Shown one piece after another: positions 22,458-33,798 of a DNA stretch of 64,000 nt. How positions within the stretch are numbered: the first letter of the stretch is position 1; each line of letters begins with the position of its first letter. The DNA is from Brachypodium distachyon. Lineage: Eukaryota; Streptophyta; Magnoliopsida; Poales; Poaceae. The position numbers and the translations under genes are program-made. Location of the stretch: contig NC_016135.3 in NCBI RefSeq assembly GCF_000005505.3, positions 28,048,758-28,112,757 on the forward strand, written 5' to 3'. The notes below the pieces were generated by a model that worked only from the letters and a program-made list of their open reading frames with translations, was not told where the DNA came from and made no database searches.

Positions 22458-22673
22458 GCTTCTTCTCTGATTATTTTTCTTTTTCTTCGGGGCAATCTGC
22501 AGCATGAATAGGCAATTTGGTGGAAGAAAATCAATTGCTTCTTCTCTGATTATTTTTCTTTTTCTTCGGGGCAATCTGCAGCATGAATAGGCAATTTGGT
22601 GGAAGAAAATCAATTGCTTCTTCTCTGATTATTTTTCTTTTTCTTCAGGGCAATCTGCAGCATGAATAGGCAG
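22458..22673 (+). repeat. 79 bp tandem repeat, about three units (copy C)
   Basis: Units start at 22458, 22537 and 22616; the third breaks off at 'gaataggcag'. Each contains a T-rich tract followed by 'ggcaatctgcagcatgaata'. Confidence 0.88.
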
Positions 22674-22707
22674 GTAGCAATTCTGTGCCCTTGGTAGGTA
22701 TTAGAGT

Positions 22708-23140
22708 AATGAAGGAGCTGATTGCACTTCTTAGATATCTCAGACTCTGCATGCTCTTCTTGAAGAAGCCTTATGAAGTATTCCTACAGTTCGGTGGATA
22801 CGACTAGAGTTATGTTCTCATAGAGAAGTCCAAGGCAAGGGTACATATACCATCGTGAGCTTCAAGCCCGCCTTCACGGTTGTCCGCGACAAAAGTAAGA
22901 GATGCTTCCTACTTCTCATCGGGGGGGGGGGGGGGGCAACCAGTGTCAAGGATCACGTGACGGCGGCGACAGCTGCAGAGGTTCCGTTCCATCATGCAGT
23001 TTTCCATGAAAGTCGTGGATGGTGTGTAGTGTCTGGGCATGCACATTGTGGAATGGTTGCAGCAGCTTGCTGGATTGCGGACCAGGCTATTCCCAGCCTC
23101 AGCAGAGCAGTTTAAGCAATTTCCAGACTACAATAAGGTA
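22708..23140 (+). pseudogene. Class 3 lipase fragment (copy C)
   Basis: It reads MKELIALLRYLRLC and KKPYEVFLQFGGYD, then a TAG where copy B has Gln, then after a joint without the intron FKPAFTVVRDKSKRCFLLLIG, HVTAATAAEVPFHH and SGHAHCGMVAAACWIAD. These match the region before the catalytic serine in plant class 3 lipases related to diacylglycerol lipase (Lipase3_N plus the start of Lipase_3). A run of about 14 G at 22921 interrupts the frame. The catalytic GHSMG part is absent. Captured, non-functional, and broken differently from copy B. Confidence 0.8.
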
Positions 23141-24612
23141 GTTAACCAATCTTGTTTTGAACCTCTGCAGGTGTGTGTTCCTTTTCTTGTAATATAATAC
23201 GTATGAGCCTAAGAGGGACAAATTAGTAGTTTAGTACACTGTACACAAAAATACATGATATTAATTTTGTCTTAAGACAAATGTGTATTTTTATATCTCA
23301 TCCTTGCAATACTTGATGTTAGTTTACAATGATTCTCGTTACTCCGGTTAATGAAGAATAAAAAGGGAGCTGCCAGCCCACCACCTTGGTCGTTTTATCA
23401 TCCCAGACCATACCACCATTGGGATTATAAAATAATGACCTATTACGTTGTATGTGACCTTTGCTGCTTTCTGTTACAGATTTGATTGTTAGTAATCTTG
23501 AAGAGCCCTAGCGGTGCTGGTTACATGAGCTTATTGTAGTTGGAAAAGAATACTTAAGAGGATAATTTACTTCAAAACCCGACTAACACATTTACAGCAG
23601 GGCGAGCATCCTTTTTTTCCAGACAATTCATCTTCCTAATTCTCGGCCATTTCTATCAGTGCACACATCTTTAGATGCCTTAATTTTACAAAGAAAATTC
23701 TGAATTACCATTCAAGTATTTCAAATGCTTCGTGCATTAACAGCAGCAACAACAACAAATATTTTTTTCCTTCAGCACTCATATTTCCCTATTTTTATTG
23801 TAGCAAGTGAAGGTCATAATTGAAGAGGATACGGCTGGAGAGGTTGTTCCGATGTGCAGGTAAAATTCATACATGACTTGGTTGAACACAGATTCTTTTG
23901 GTTTCCTGGTTGTGACATGGTTGCTTGCATGATTTGTTTTAGCTACTATGTGAGAACTGATTTATGATGGTACATGTTTGACTATAGAAAAGCCGAGGGC
24001 CTAGATTGATCCCTAGCAAGCTGGTCATCAAGAATGAATTTCATTCTGAACAGTCTGGTCTTGTAAGTTGAAACCTCTGCATTTGATTCTTTCCTTGATT
24101 GATCTATAACCATGTCTATTTTTCCTAGAAAAATAACTTATACTTTTGCTAAATTTGATATATGCTTAACTGCTCGTATTTTCATCTTCTTCGAGTCATA
24201 TATGTTTTTTTAAGCTGAGTCATATATATTTAGCTACACTTATTTGCTAATTTTGATGAAGTGCTCAGCAGTTAATTAACTTTTACTATGTTACAAAGTT
24301 GCCGATGTCACTCTGGTTTACTTCCAAACTTCAGTTTGTTGGTGCAATTTCCGACGGTCATAACCGAAAAATCATATCATGCGTACATGGTCTTGCAACT
24401 TTCTCCTTGTTGATCTTGTCCGACCTGGTAGACAAAAGAGAACTATCCTTTTGGTTCCCTGCTGTCTGCAGAGCACTGGTTAGTTACTACTCCTACCTTT
24501 TACTATGTAAAAACTTGTCTGTTTGGTTCTAAGAGTTGTAGTACTCAGCAGATCCATGTGTTTAGTTAGTTATCTATTGCCCTTTCTAAAAAAGAGAGGT
24601 TACGTTCTGTTG

Positions 24613-25035
24613 GTTAGATGATATTTTGTCGTATAGATTGGTTCACGAGCTTCTTCGTAAGATGAAACTGGTTGTGGGTATTTCTTTTGCTCTTGTACCA
24701 CAGTTCAGTTTGCACACTAGAAAAATCTCCATAGTTTTGCATGAGGAGTACAGAGTACCAAAATCCCAGGTGGTCATGCCATTTGAGAGTCTTTCTCTTT
24801 GCTCAAGAATCTATTTGTATCCCTTAATAACCGTTGTTGTCAATCTCTATACTGATTTATCATCCAGAGTTTCGCACAGAAATTGAAATCATATTTGATG
24901 TTATTTGTTATAGAAAAACAGGGCATTCATCCCACGTCTATTCTTACTAACTGAAACCTCCATGAATCCAAGTTTTTACAAAATAGTAAGCTTCTTTGCG
25001 CATGATGAATGCTAGCCCAAGTCAGAACAAATTCG
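24613..25035 (+). other. Segment present only in Helitron 1 copy C
   Basis: About 0.42 kb between 'acgttctgt' and 'cgaatgtcgagaaaatg'; copies A and B have only a short joint there (about 5900-5917 and its inverse). It contains an 86-codon open frame (24626-24886) that I do not recognise. Its absence in A and B groups these two as sister copies. Confidence 0.7.
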
Positions 25036-25106
25036 AATGTCGAGAAAATGTTGCCTAGCTCTAACCCGCTGTTCCATGTCCCTATTTATATGATGCTCGA
25101 TTTTTT

Positions 25107-25388
25107 TTGTTCCTTCTGCATTTCGCGAAGGACGTGACCGATTACTTTGAGGATCGTTACTGGGCACAGCACCACCGCACGTGCGATGCTGGACGGTCCA
25201 CGATACCTGCCCGGAGCAAGTACACTCCGCCTAAGCAGCCGCACTACAACCAAAACAAGACCTCGGAGTTCATCATCGAGATCCTCAAGCTCATTGTCCC
25301 CCTGACCATTCTGGGCCTGGCCATCGCCATCAGGATGTACACAAAATCAGAGCCGCTTAACTTAAATTTTTCTTTGATGTTGAAATAA
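25107..25388 (+). pseudogene. Cytochrome b5 3' fragment, frameshifted (copy C)
   Basis: Same two lesions as in A and B, with further substitutions (KDVTDYFED, EILKLIVPLTILGLAIAI). The hydrophobic tail anchor is still open. Confidence 0.85.
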
Positions 25389-25979
25389 GTAATTTTAGCT
25401 GCTTTCCTTTATCGCATGATCTGCTTGGATGTAAACTGTCATTGAGTTGGTGGTCGAATGTTTGCGAGGTTTTTTGAGGTGTTTGACTTGGTAAAATTAG
25501 TTAATTGATGTGAGGCTGGATTGGAACAAGTATATCTTGATAGTTTTGCCCAGAAAATAAGCAGAAGCACACCCCACATATTATTGGCAGGTAAATGCAC
25601 GAACGTATTAGTTTCCTCTGCTTATCACTCCATAGCCTGTATGCTGAACCTGGTAAACGAACAAATAAGTGGTATTTGCCATTATTCTTGTTAAGGTACA
25701 AAATGTTTATCTCCCCGTTGCAACGCACGGGCATTTAACTAGTCAATTAACTATCTTGGGTTGGCTAGCAGTACTACTTCACGCTGACACGGACTCAACC
25801 GTACTGATCAACCTGCTTGCTTTAGACTTACTCCACTTACCAAGTTCGGATTACTTTCCTACAATCTGCACGCCGAGGTGAAGCGGAATCCACGACACCG
25901 AGACGGCAGCGACGGAAGTCACGCATCACCTCCCAAAAGGCCTCAGGGAGGATGGCCGCAAAGGCAGCCGTGGCCGTCG

Positions 25980-26430
25980 GGGGACAGGCTGTACATGCTC
26001 GATTCCGCGTCCGAGCCAGCGTGGAGGTCGTATTCATGGAACGGCGGCGTCCAAGCCGACTGACACATGCCGGTCCACGGCCGCGCCCACCTTCCGTCGT
26101 TGACGGAGGCGGGTGGTCGACCTGGAAGCCGCTGTCCAACTACTCGCGGTGGTCCTGGAGGTAGCAGTGTCCGTTCTGGGCGGACTACATCACGGCGTAC
26201 ACGAGGCACTCGCCGGCGCAGAACAACGTCTTGTACAAGAGGGACAGCAGGCCAATGGGCGCCGGCACCTTCTCCTTCAGCACGGAGAGCCTCACGTGGA
26301 CGCGGCGCGGCGACTGACACACGCCGGTCCACGGCCACGGCCACTACGAGGGCGGGCTGGACGTGTGGGTCAGGCTCCACGCCGTCCACCACGGCGAGGA
26401 CATGCATGGGTAGTCCTCGCGTGACGGGCG
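25980..26430 (+). pseudogene. Decayed grass DUF1618-like gene fragment
   Basis: Pieces in frames broken by stops: DRLYMLDSASEPAWRSYSW at about 25982, then FSFSTESLTWTRRGD and HYEGGLDVWVRLHAV up to about 26400. This order resembles the large grass families of DUF1618 or F-box-associated proteins, where a TFSFDT..W...GDW block is followed by LDAWVGLH. At least two stops interrupt it. The family assignment is from memory and tentative. Confidence 0.4.
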
Positions 26431-26553
26431 GGCGCCCCAACAGACTGGATGGCCGGTGGGTAGAAGTTGTTCGGGCTAGATGAGGAACTTGCGGACGGCT
26501 GGAGGCACCTCGATGCCAAGTGCCCATGGCGCCGGGCGCGTGACGGGGGCGAG

Positions 26554-26795
26554 TGTTGGTCAGAGTTTAGGCTCCAAGTTTCTAACAAACTTGGAGCGAG
26601 TCTTGCGTGCACATGACCAGTTCGTGGGACGATGGCACGAACGCTGTGGGTAGTCGATGCGTATTTTCAGTTTGTACTCGAATAAATATTAAATAGAGAT
26701 AATAAAAAACAGAAAAGTCGCAACTTGTGCGTGGTGCAAACCCTCGTGTCTCCTCTGCTCACTCGTGTTCTTCCTCGGCTAGTTTAGGGACCACA
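26554..26795 (+). mobile_element. Copia 5' LTR (242 bp)
   Basis: Begins TGTTGGTCAG and ends GGGACCACA, immediately followed (26796-26811) by a primer-binding-site-like ATTGGCACCAGAGC, a variant of the initiator tRNA-Met site. The gag fragment follows. No 3' LTR is seen; the internal region stops at 28098. Confidence 0.65.
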
Positions 26796-26796
26796 A

Positions 26797-26811
26797 TTGG
26801 CACCAGAGCAA
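26797..26811 (+). promoter_or_regulatory. Copia primer binding site
   Basis: TTGGCACCAGAGCAA resembles the TGGTATCAGAGC site complementary to initiator tRNA-Met, in the right position one or two bases after the LTR end. Confidence 0.6.
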
Positions 26812-26865
26812 GGTTTCGACGGCCATGTTGAGTGGTGGCAAGAAGTCTCCCACTAACAAGGCTCT

Positions 26866-28098
26866 CCCTCTCACAAGAGTCCTCCTCCCAGCAAGTCCAA
26901 GACTCCACCGCTCGCGCCGCAATGACAGAGCCGAGGGCAGAGCAGATCACGGCGGGGAGGCGGCGAGATCATGGTGCAACAGATCGGGCGCGCAAGAGCG
27001 CCCGCGGCGGCACCTCACGCTCCTTCCCGATGCTGACATGCACCAATTACTCCAATTGGGCGATGGTTATGGAGGTGAGCATGCAGACGTCGCCGCTCTG
27101 GGATGCGATTGTGGACGACGATGTCCCTCAGAGGGTGGACAAGCAGGAGACGCTGCTTTGCTCAACCCCTCCCGAGATGCATTGCATGCTCATCGGCAAG
27201 GGACGTGCCAAGGTGGCGTGGGAGACAATTCGGGTGCACCACCAAGGCAGCGATCATGTGTACGCATCGCATGCGAGTAGGCTGCGGACGGACTTCAAGA
27301 CAATCGCCTTCAAGGATGACGAGCGGATCGGCGACTTCACGATGCGTATATATATATATCAAACCTCACGGGTTCCCTGCGCTCCCTCGGCGACACTGTC
27401 GACAAAGAAAAGGTTGTACGAAAATTCCTCTCTGTCGTCCCCTCACGATTTGTGCAGATCACTTTCTCAATGGAGATTGGAGACGCTGCTCAAACCAGCC
27501 ACCCTCACGGTCGAGGAGGCCAGGAAAAAGTAGCCGCGCGGCGGCGGCAACGTGAGGAACGACGGTGGCCGTGACCACGACCAGAGCAGTGGCAGGCTGA
27601 AGAACAGGCACCGCCGCCACCCAGTTCCGGTGACAAACCTGACCGGGACAATGCAGATATTGTGGCAAGAAGGGCTTCATGTGAGTAAATGTTCAATTTC
27701 GTGAGAGTATACTTTAGACGAATATCATAGTAGATGAGCTAGTAATATGTGTGAAATGTATCTATAATTTTTTATTGTTGCATGCTAGTTTTATATCACT
27801 GCTACATGTTTCTATTATGATCATACATCATTTTATAGCATTTTCTGGGACTAATTTATTAACAATATGCCAAGTGTCGGTTCCTGTTTTTTGCTGTTTT
27901 TGGTTGCAGAAAAGTTGGTCTACCAAAGTTCGCAAAAAATCCCATGAAATTCAAGGAGTCCTAAGTATACCCGAGAAAGAAGCATGCCAAAAATCACCGG
28001 AAGGGGGGAGGTCACCAGCCAGGCTCGCAACCCTTGGTTGCGCCCCCCCTTCACGCGCGACTGGAGGTTGGGAGGTCGCCTCCCTTGGCACCCCGAGT
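26866..28098 (+). pseudogene. Ty1-copia gag fragment and tail, copy 2
   Basis: Nearly identical to 7150-8400. The frame at 26832-27533 (233 codons) covers the DUF4219/UBN2 gag region, with the same TATATATA interruption and the same truncated zinc knuckle (CRYCGKKGF near 27655). This copy still has its LTR and PBS upstream, so it is the copy closer to the original insertion. The element is truncated at 28098, where a Gypsy gag begins on the opposite strand. Confidence 0.8.
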
Positions 28099-28491
28099 AG
28101 CCACTACCGAGCACGCATGGTTCCGCCTTCCAAAGAGGAGGAAGGGGGAGTCCTCGGGGAACTCGTGCCGATAGTCCCGGCACACCTGTGCGAAAGCGCA
28201 CTGCATGGAGAACTGAAGGCCCTGCTCGAAAGTGGGGTAGCGGCTGATGAAGGTGATATCCGGCGTAGCTGGCGCGATCTCACGCCCGCGAATCTTCGCC
28301 TCGATCTCCCACCGTGGCTGCCATCCCTCGGGTGCTGCGGTCTCGACTCGGCCTATGAACCTGGGTGGTGGCAGGTCAAGGAAAGCACACAGTGCCGCCA
28401 AAGGGGCACTGAAAAACAGATCGTCGTCCGTGGAGGGGTAGTAGACTCTGGTGAACGGCGGAACGTTGCCAAAAGGTGTTGGGCTTCCCAT
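28099..28491 (-). pseudogene. Start of gag of the outer long-LTR Gypsy element
   Basis: The minus-strand frame from 28491 starts MGSPTPFGNVPPFTRV and continues with ALCAFLDLPPPRFIGRVE and FSMQCAFAQVCRDYRHEF. This pattern is one I associate with the N-terminal part of a Gypsy gag in grasses. It is cut off at 28099. Together with the PBS and LTR at its 5' side this gives a consistent minus-strand element: LTR, PBS, leader, gag start. Confidence 0.5.
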
Positions 28492-28967
28492 CTATAGAAA
28501 GAAACAAGAAGGAAGGTAAGGGAGTATCTGTGACATGATCAAAAGGTCGAATGTAAGTAAAATAAAATAAAAGATAATAGAGTGGATATCGTGATAAAAT
28601 CCAATTTAAAAGTGGTGGAAATGCAAAATAAAATTGGATGCATAATAATATGTGAATAACATAGCAACATGATTATAGTGGTGGATGGTGTAATAGTAAA
28701 AGAATTAAATATGCATCTGTGGTATATTAAAAGAACATGCATATGTGGTATAAAGCATAGTATTTGGTGTATATGTGGAATAAACCAATAAACATGTCAT
28801 GCATATGTAAGATGTAGATGTAAAGATTCAGATGAATAGGGATAAGGAGTAAAATATATATATATATACATAGAGATCAGATAGGGATAAGAAATAATCC
28901 TAAGATTTGGTCTTTGGTCTGCCTTATCCTAATCCAAAATAGGGTCACGTTCCTACAGGCAACACAT
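28492..28967 (-). other. 5' leader of the outer Gypsy element
   Basis: AT-rich, non-coding stretch between the PBS and the gag start, with an ATATATATA run at 28853-28868. No other feature seen. Confidence 0.5.
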
Positions 28968-28980
28968 TGCTCTGATACCA
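28968..28980 (-). promoter_or_regulatory. Primer binding site (initiator tRNA-Met) of the outer Gypsy
   Basis: On minus it reads TGGTATCAGAGCA, the standard site complementary to initiator tRNA-Met, two bases after the LTR end at 28983. Confidence 0.88.
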
Positions 28981-28982
28981 TC

Positions 28983-30281
28983 TGAAGCGATCCTCCCCCT
29001 TACTAGGGTTCGATCTCTGTGCTTACTGTGCTAGTCCCTGGATCGACTCACTAGCACACACAGTTTCATGATGAAGTATACAGAAACAAAGGTCAAAAGT
29101 ACTTTATTACATCGCATCATCCAGAATTTAAATAGTACTTACAACCTCGCATGACCTCTTGGGCCAGCATAAAACAAATACTGTTTCATCATCATATAAC
29201 AATGTTTCAAAACTGCAGCGGAAAAAAAATGGTAGAACAAAAGGGCCACACAACTCCAAGGTGAGCGCATGTTGGAATGTAAGCACATGACCCATGACAA
29301 AACGACGAACCTCACTCATCGTCGGATCCACCTGCATTGTTAATTGCAGCCACTACGTGGTCAATACATTTGAATGTATTGGCAAGTTCACCAGAGTTAT
29401 AAAGGGACCTACCAAGTACATGCACAATTTGGCTATGTGGAGTTTGGCTGTTTTCTTAAAAGCATCATAGTTCAATCCTAACATTTTTAAACAAATAGTT
29501 TTGAATTCTATTGGACACGGGGTAGAAACACCCATGCTCCTATTAACCTAGGCACATTGAGTAGAAACATCAATGCTCCTACCTAGTTCAAAACATTCAT
29601 TTTATTAGAAAATTTGAGTGAGTGAGACCTTCCTTACAGCCCCAATATCTAGTTGCTCATAATTGTCCGTAACCGGGGACACGGCTAAGTACTTAGTTTG
29701 ACACTCTCGAGAGGTGGTACACTTTACCCACAAGAACGCCCCCACCTACACTGCTACATACCGATGTCACATCGGATCCGGGTTCATATTTCTTACATCC
29801 ATCCTGGCAGAGCCCATAATACCATGTGGTTGTACTGGAAGCTACTAAAAAGGAAACTAGTCCAGTCTCTGGTCATCCCGGGTGGTATCCCACATTGTGA
29901 CGCAGGCGCTCCCCGAATCGCACGGGGAGACGACCATGGACGCTCCCGAATCACACGGAGAGACGACTCAGTGGGCCCCATAGAAATGGACCTAACGTCA
30001 CGACATCCGAATACTCAAAGCAGCCCACCCAGGACGATTCATTGAATTACTTGTTTTGCCATACACTAGGAAAATCATAGTATAATTCAATAGTATCACA
30101 TTGTAATAATACCACCCTCGTATATTATCATAGCATAGCATTTTACTACTACGATGGCGATTGGTGGTGTGGACGTGGCAAAGGTATTCTATACTACTAT
30201 GAGAATCATAGCATAGCATAGATACAATAATAATCCTAACAATGCAACTAATAAAAACTAATAAAATAATGGGATGATGGT
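28983..30281 (-). mobile_element. Outer Gypsy 5' LTR, proximal part (Del/Tekay-like)
   Basis: Plus-strand TGAAGCGATCC at 28983 is the inverted end (GGATCGCTTCA) of a long LTR whose complete copies are at 36103-39409 and 56123-59222. The match runs to 30281, where the LTR is interrupted by the 32.5 kb Gypsy array; it resumes at 62773. The long LTR with initiator-Met PBS points to the Del/Tekay chromovirus group, which is inference. Confidence 0.8.
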
Positions 30282-30856
30282 TGTCGTCGCTCGGTGCTTC
30301 GATAACGGGGGCGTGCGGTCACGTCCCCCTTTTAGGTTCGGCAGGGGCATCTGGGGCGGAGACCCGATGATCGCCGGCACGGCCGATGAGGCCCTACGGG
30401 GATGGTGAGACAGAATGCTAAGGGTGCGTGCGGGTACAAGAACAAGTGCACACACGTTTTTTACCCAGGTTCGGGCCACCCGAAGGTGTAAAACCCTACG
30501 TCCTGTCTGTCTAAACTGATATTGATTGCGGGTGAAACGTTTACAAGTTGCCGGGCCAGTTCCTGGGCTTCCTCTCTGTCGTCGCTCGGTGCTCCGACAC
30601 CGGGGGCGTGTAGCCACGTCCCCCTTTCAGGTTCGGTAGGGGCGTCTGGGGTGGAGACCAGATGATCGCCGGCACGGCCGACGAGGCCCTACTGGGCCGG
30701 CGAGGCAAAGTGCTAGGGGTACGCGCTAGTCCAAGAACAGACGTACGCACGATTTTTTACCCAGGTTCGGGCCACCCGGAGGTGTAAAACCCTACGTCCT
30801 GCCTGTCTGAGCTGATATTGATTACGGATCAAATGTTTACAGGTTGCCGGGCAAGG
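30282..30856 (-). repeat. Two truncated LTRs in tandem at the left end
   Basis: The first partial LTR (30282-30576) resembles the right-end LTR at 61784; the second (30577-30856) resembles the middle LTR at 44859. Each starts TGTCGTCGCTCGG and breaks off before 300 bp. The second joins directly to the antisense ORF, skipping the rest of the LTR and the ORF's start. Confidence 0.8.
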
Positions 30857-33798
30857 TTCGTGGGGGTGATGCCGTCGGTGGGGCTCTTCCGGCATTACTT
30901 TTACCCACGCATCGACAATGCGAAGGCGATGTCGTCGGGGGTGGTTTTCCGTGCCCGCGACCAGATGAAGTCGGAGTTCATCGTCCGGTCGGGGAAGAAG
31001 ATCGAAAAAGAATGGCGGGGCGACTGGTGCTGGGTCCGAGTGGAGGACCCCCAGGAGTTCATCCAGCCGCCGACGGGGCTGCCGGTGCCCCAGATCGGCT
31101 GGCAGAATAGGTACCACCGCGACGCCGACCTCCTCCCCATCGTGGAGAAGATCAAGGCGTTGCGGCTAGCGGGGCTCACAGATGTCGACGTGGCGCGCAC
31201 CTTCGTCCTTCGGCGCATAGCCCCGCTGCAGCTGCGTTCCCGGCCCGCGTGGATGTACACGGGCTCCGGGGACAGGACACGCCTACAGGCGGACGGCATG
31301 GACTTGGAGTCCCTCAAGACGTGGGTGAAGGGGATCTCCGGCGAGGTCTTCTAGTCGATAGAGTTCCCGCCGGGGGTCTCCGCTCTCCATGGCGGCGTCA
31401 AGGCGCTCAGCGACATCGTCGGCGCCTTCCCGCCCTGCAACGAGTGGGGGCTGATGGACGACACCCCCACCCGCATCCCGCACGCTCCCCCGCAAGCACC
31501 CCGCGGGAAGCAGGTGCTCAAGGAGAGCGAAGGCGGGTCCGAGCCCAGCTGGCCCTCCCTCCGGTCACTGGACGACGAGGCGGGCCAGGTGGCTGCGTCC
31601 CCGGAAGTCGTGGCCGTGGAGGACGACGACGAGGAAAGCAGCGACAGCGCGCCCCTGATCCTAAGAAGGTCGAGGGCGTTCGCGGCGGCCGCAGCCACTT
31701 CTTCAACAGCGACGTCTGCACCGACAGCGGCCCCCACCCTGGCGACGGCCGCCGCTCCTGGGGCGCCCGCTGGTACCACGACGGCATCCGGGGCAACAGG
31801 GGCCGCGAGTGCCTCGGCGGCGGCCCCTGTCTTGCCGGCGGCCGCCGGCTCCGCGGCGAGGAGTGATTCCCCGACCGGCTCGCCAAGCAAGAGGACGCGC
31901 ACGGACACTGGCGGCGCCACCGACCCCGCTGCCTCGGGGGCCCGCGTCGGCACGGGCGCGCCCCTTGGCGACCCAGCCCAAGCGGAGATAGGGCCGGCAC
32001 CAGGTATGTCTTCGTCGATTCCCTGCAACTGCAATTCCTGCTTAGCCAAATTCACAAACATGCCTTCTCTTTCTGCAGCGAGCGGCAGCTCGCCCGCGGC
32101 AATACCCTTGGACGCTCCTGCTGGCGCAGGCGAGGTAGTGGAGGCTGCATCGGCAAGCCCGACGGCCGCACAAGGTAACCGCCCTGGTCGCCCCTATTCG
32201 CCTCCGATAACACCAACCATCGCCGACCCTCATGCTTCTCCATGGGTGCAGGCACAAGCGCGCCCGCGCCCGGAACGGGCGCGGCCATGGTCGACCCCGA
32301 CACGGTCGTCGGGGCCACGGGGGCGGAGGTGAAGTCGGAAGCGGCTCCCGTGTCCGCCCCCGCCGCGACGGACACAGCGGCAACAGTGGGGACCGCCGCC
32401 GCTGCGGCGGCACCCGGCGACGCGCCAGAAGCCGCGGACGTGGCCGGCTCGGGCTCCCCCGCCGTCCAGCAGGAGACGACCCCCGTCGGAAGCAGGGAAC
32501 CCTCTCCAACCCCGGTGTCCCGGAGCCTGGGCACGGGGGAAGTTGTCGGGGAAGGACGGCAAGACCCCCGGGAGCAAGTTGGCGACCCCGCGCCCAGCTC
32601 CACTTCAGCAGCTGGGGCTTCGTCATCCTCTGGGGCTCTCCCCGGCACCGACCTCAGCACCCTCGCCGGGGTCGCTTGGAATCCTCTTACCTAGGATCCG
32701 AGCGTCTTCGAGCGGGGCCACCGGTTCCTGGACGCCGTCCGGGACCAGCAGTTCGCCTTCGTCACCTCCTACAACGAGGTGAGGGATCGCCACACCGCCG
32801 CCAAGAATCAACTCGGCGAGGTGCGGGAGGCCGTCGCGAGAGAGCGGCGAGAACTCTCCCGACGGCGCGAGGAGACGCGCCTCGCCGAAGAGGAGGCGCG
32901 GCTGGCCCGGCAAGCCCTGGAGGCTGCTCGGGAGCCGGTAGTCCCGGAGACCGAGCTCCGTCGGCAACTGGAGGTCCAGCGCACGGAGCTCCAAGGTAGG
33001 CTCGACGCAATGGCGGCAACCCTAGAAGCTTCCCGAAAGGAACATGCCGAGGTGCTCGCGACGGCCCAGGCGCGGCTGGACGAGAAGAGCGAGCTGATCG
33101 CCAACTACCGCGGCGAGATCGAAGGCCTCCGCGTCCTGCTGGAGGTGCAGGTCAAGGCCGCCGAGGGCGCGGCAAGAGCGGCGACTCAGCATGAGGCCGA
33201 GCTCAACTCGGTTAAAGGCAAAGCGGCCGGGCTTGAGGACGAGTTGGCCGCCGTCCGGGAAGAGCTCGCCAAGGCCGGTGAGGCGACCGCAGCCCAGGCT
33301 TTGGAGCTTGCGAAGCTGGAGGGCCGCGTCAGCAAGGCCAAGAAGGCCGCGCATGATGCCCGACTCCATCACAGCACGCTGATCGGGCAGCGGCAGCTCG
33401 AGACGGAGAAGCTGGCGAAGATCGCCGGGTCGCTGCGCGACTTGCTGCCCAAGTTCGAGCTGCAGGCGGCGGAGGTGGACGGCACGGACGTCACAACGCT
33501 GATCCCCTTCTTCTCCAACTTGTTGGGGAAGCTCGGGGCGCTCGACGTCTGGATCGCCAAGTACGGCGCCAACGAAGTCGCCCACTGCGCCCGGGAGGTT
33601 GCCGGGACAATCCTCCCACGGATTCATCTTCGGGACCCGGAATTTCCCTTCGAGTCCCTGCTGGACGCTTGGTCCGACAGCGAGGACGAGCCCACGCACA
33701 CCCAGGCAGAGTTCGTCGACGAGGTCGTCGAGCGGATGCAGATGAAGCCGGAGCCTGAACCCCCCGTCGACCCCCCGGCCGAAGACGATGACAGCTAG
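30857..33798 (+). pseudogene. Antisense ORF of internal region 1 (putative gypsy-type transposon protein)
   Basis: The first part (to the stop at 31352-31354) carries the 'putative gypsy type transposon' domain (PF04195): VGVMPSVGLFRHYF, then the DVDVARTFVLRRIAPLQ region. Then comes an Ala/Pro/Thr-rich linker and a long coiled coil at 32779-33798 (Ala, Glu and Arg-rich heptads) ending ...DDS. The N-terminal part, present in internal region 2 from 46059, is missing. Stops at 31354 and near 32694 (CCTAGG) break the frame. Such ORFs are known in Tat-lineage Gypsy elements, antisense to gag-pol, with unknown function. Confidence 0.8.

Larger units (their letters stand above)
21666..25742 (+). mobile_element. 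Helitron 1, copy C (most complete, 4.08 kb)
   Basis: The 5' end A/TCTTTACTATTCC is kept at 21666 and the 3' end hairpin plus CTAG at 25742, followed by T, giving insertion between A and T as expected for Helitrons. No Rep/helicase is present. It carries a GC-rich first-exon-like block, a 79 bp tandem repeat, class 3 lipase exons, unidentified exons, a 0.42 kb segment missing from A and B (24613-25035), and the cytochrome b5 fragment. A multi-gene capture of this type is typical of grass Helitrons. Confidence 0.8.

Noticed and set aside
30282..30576. First truncated LTR as an independent solo LTR
   Set aside because: It lacks a right end and target duplication and breaks off directly into another LTR start.
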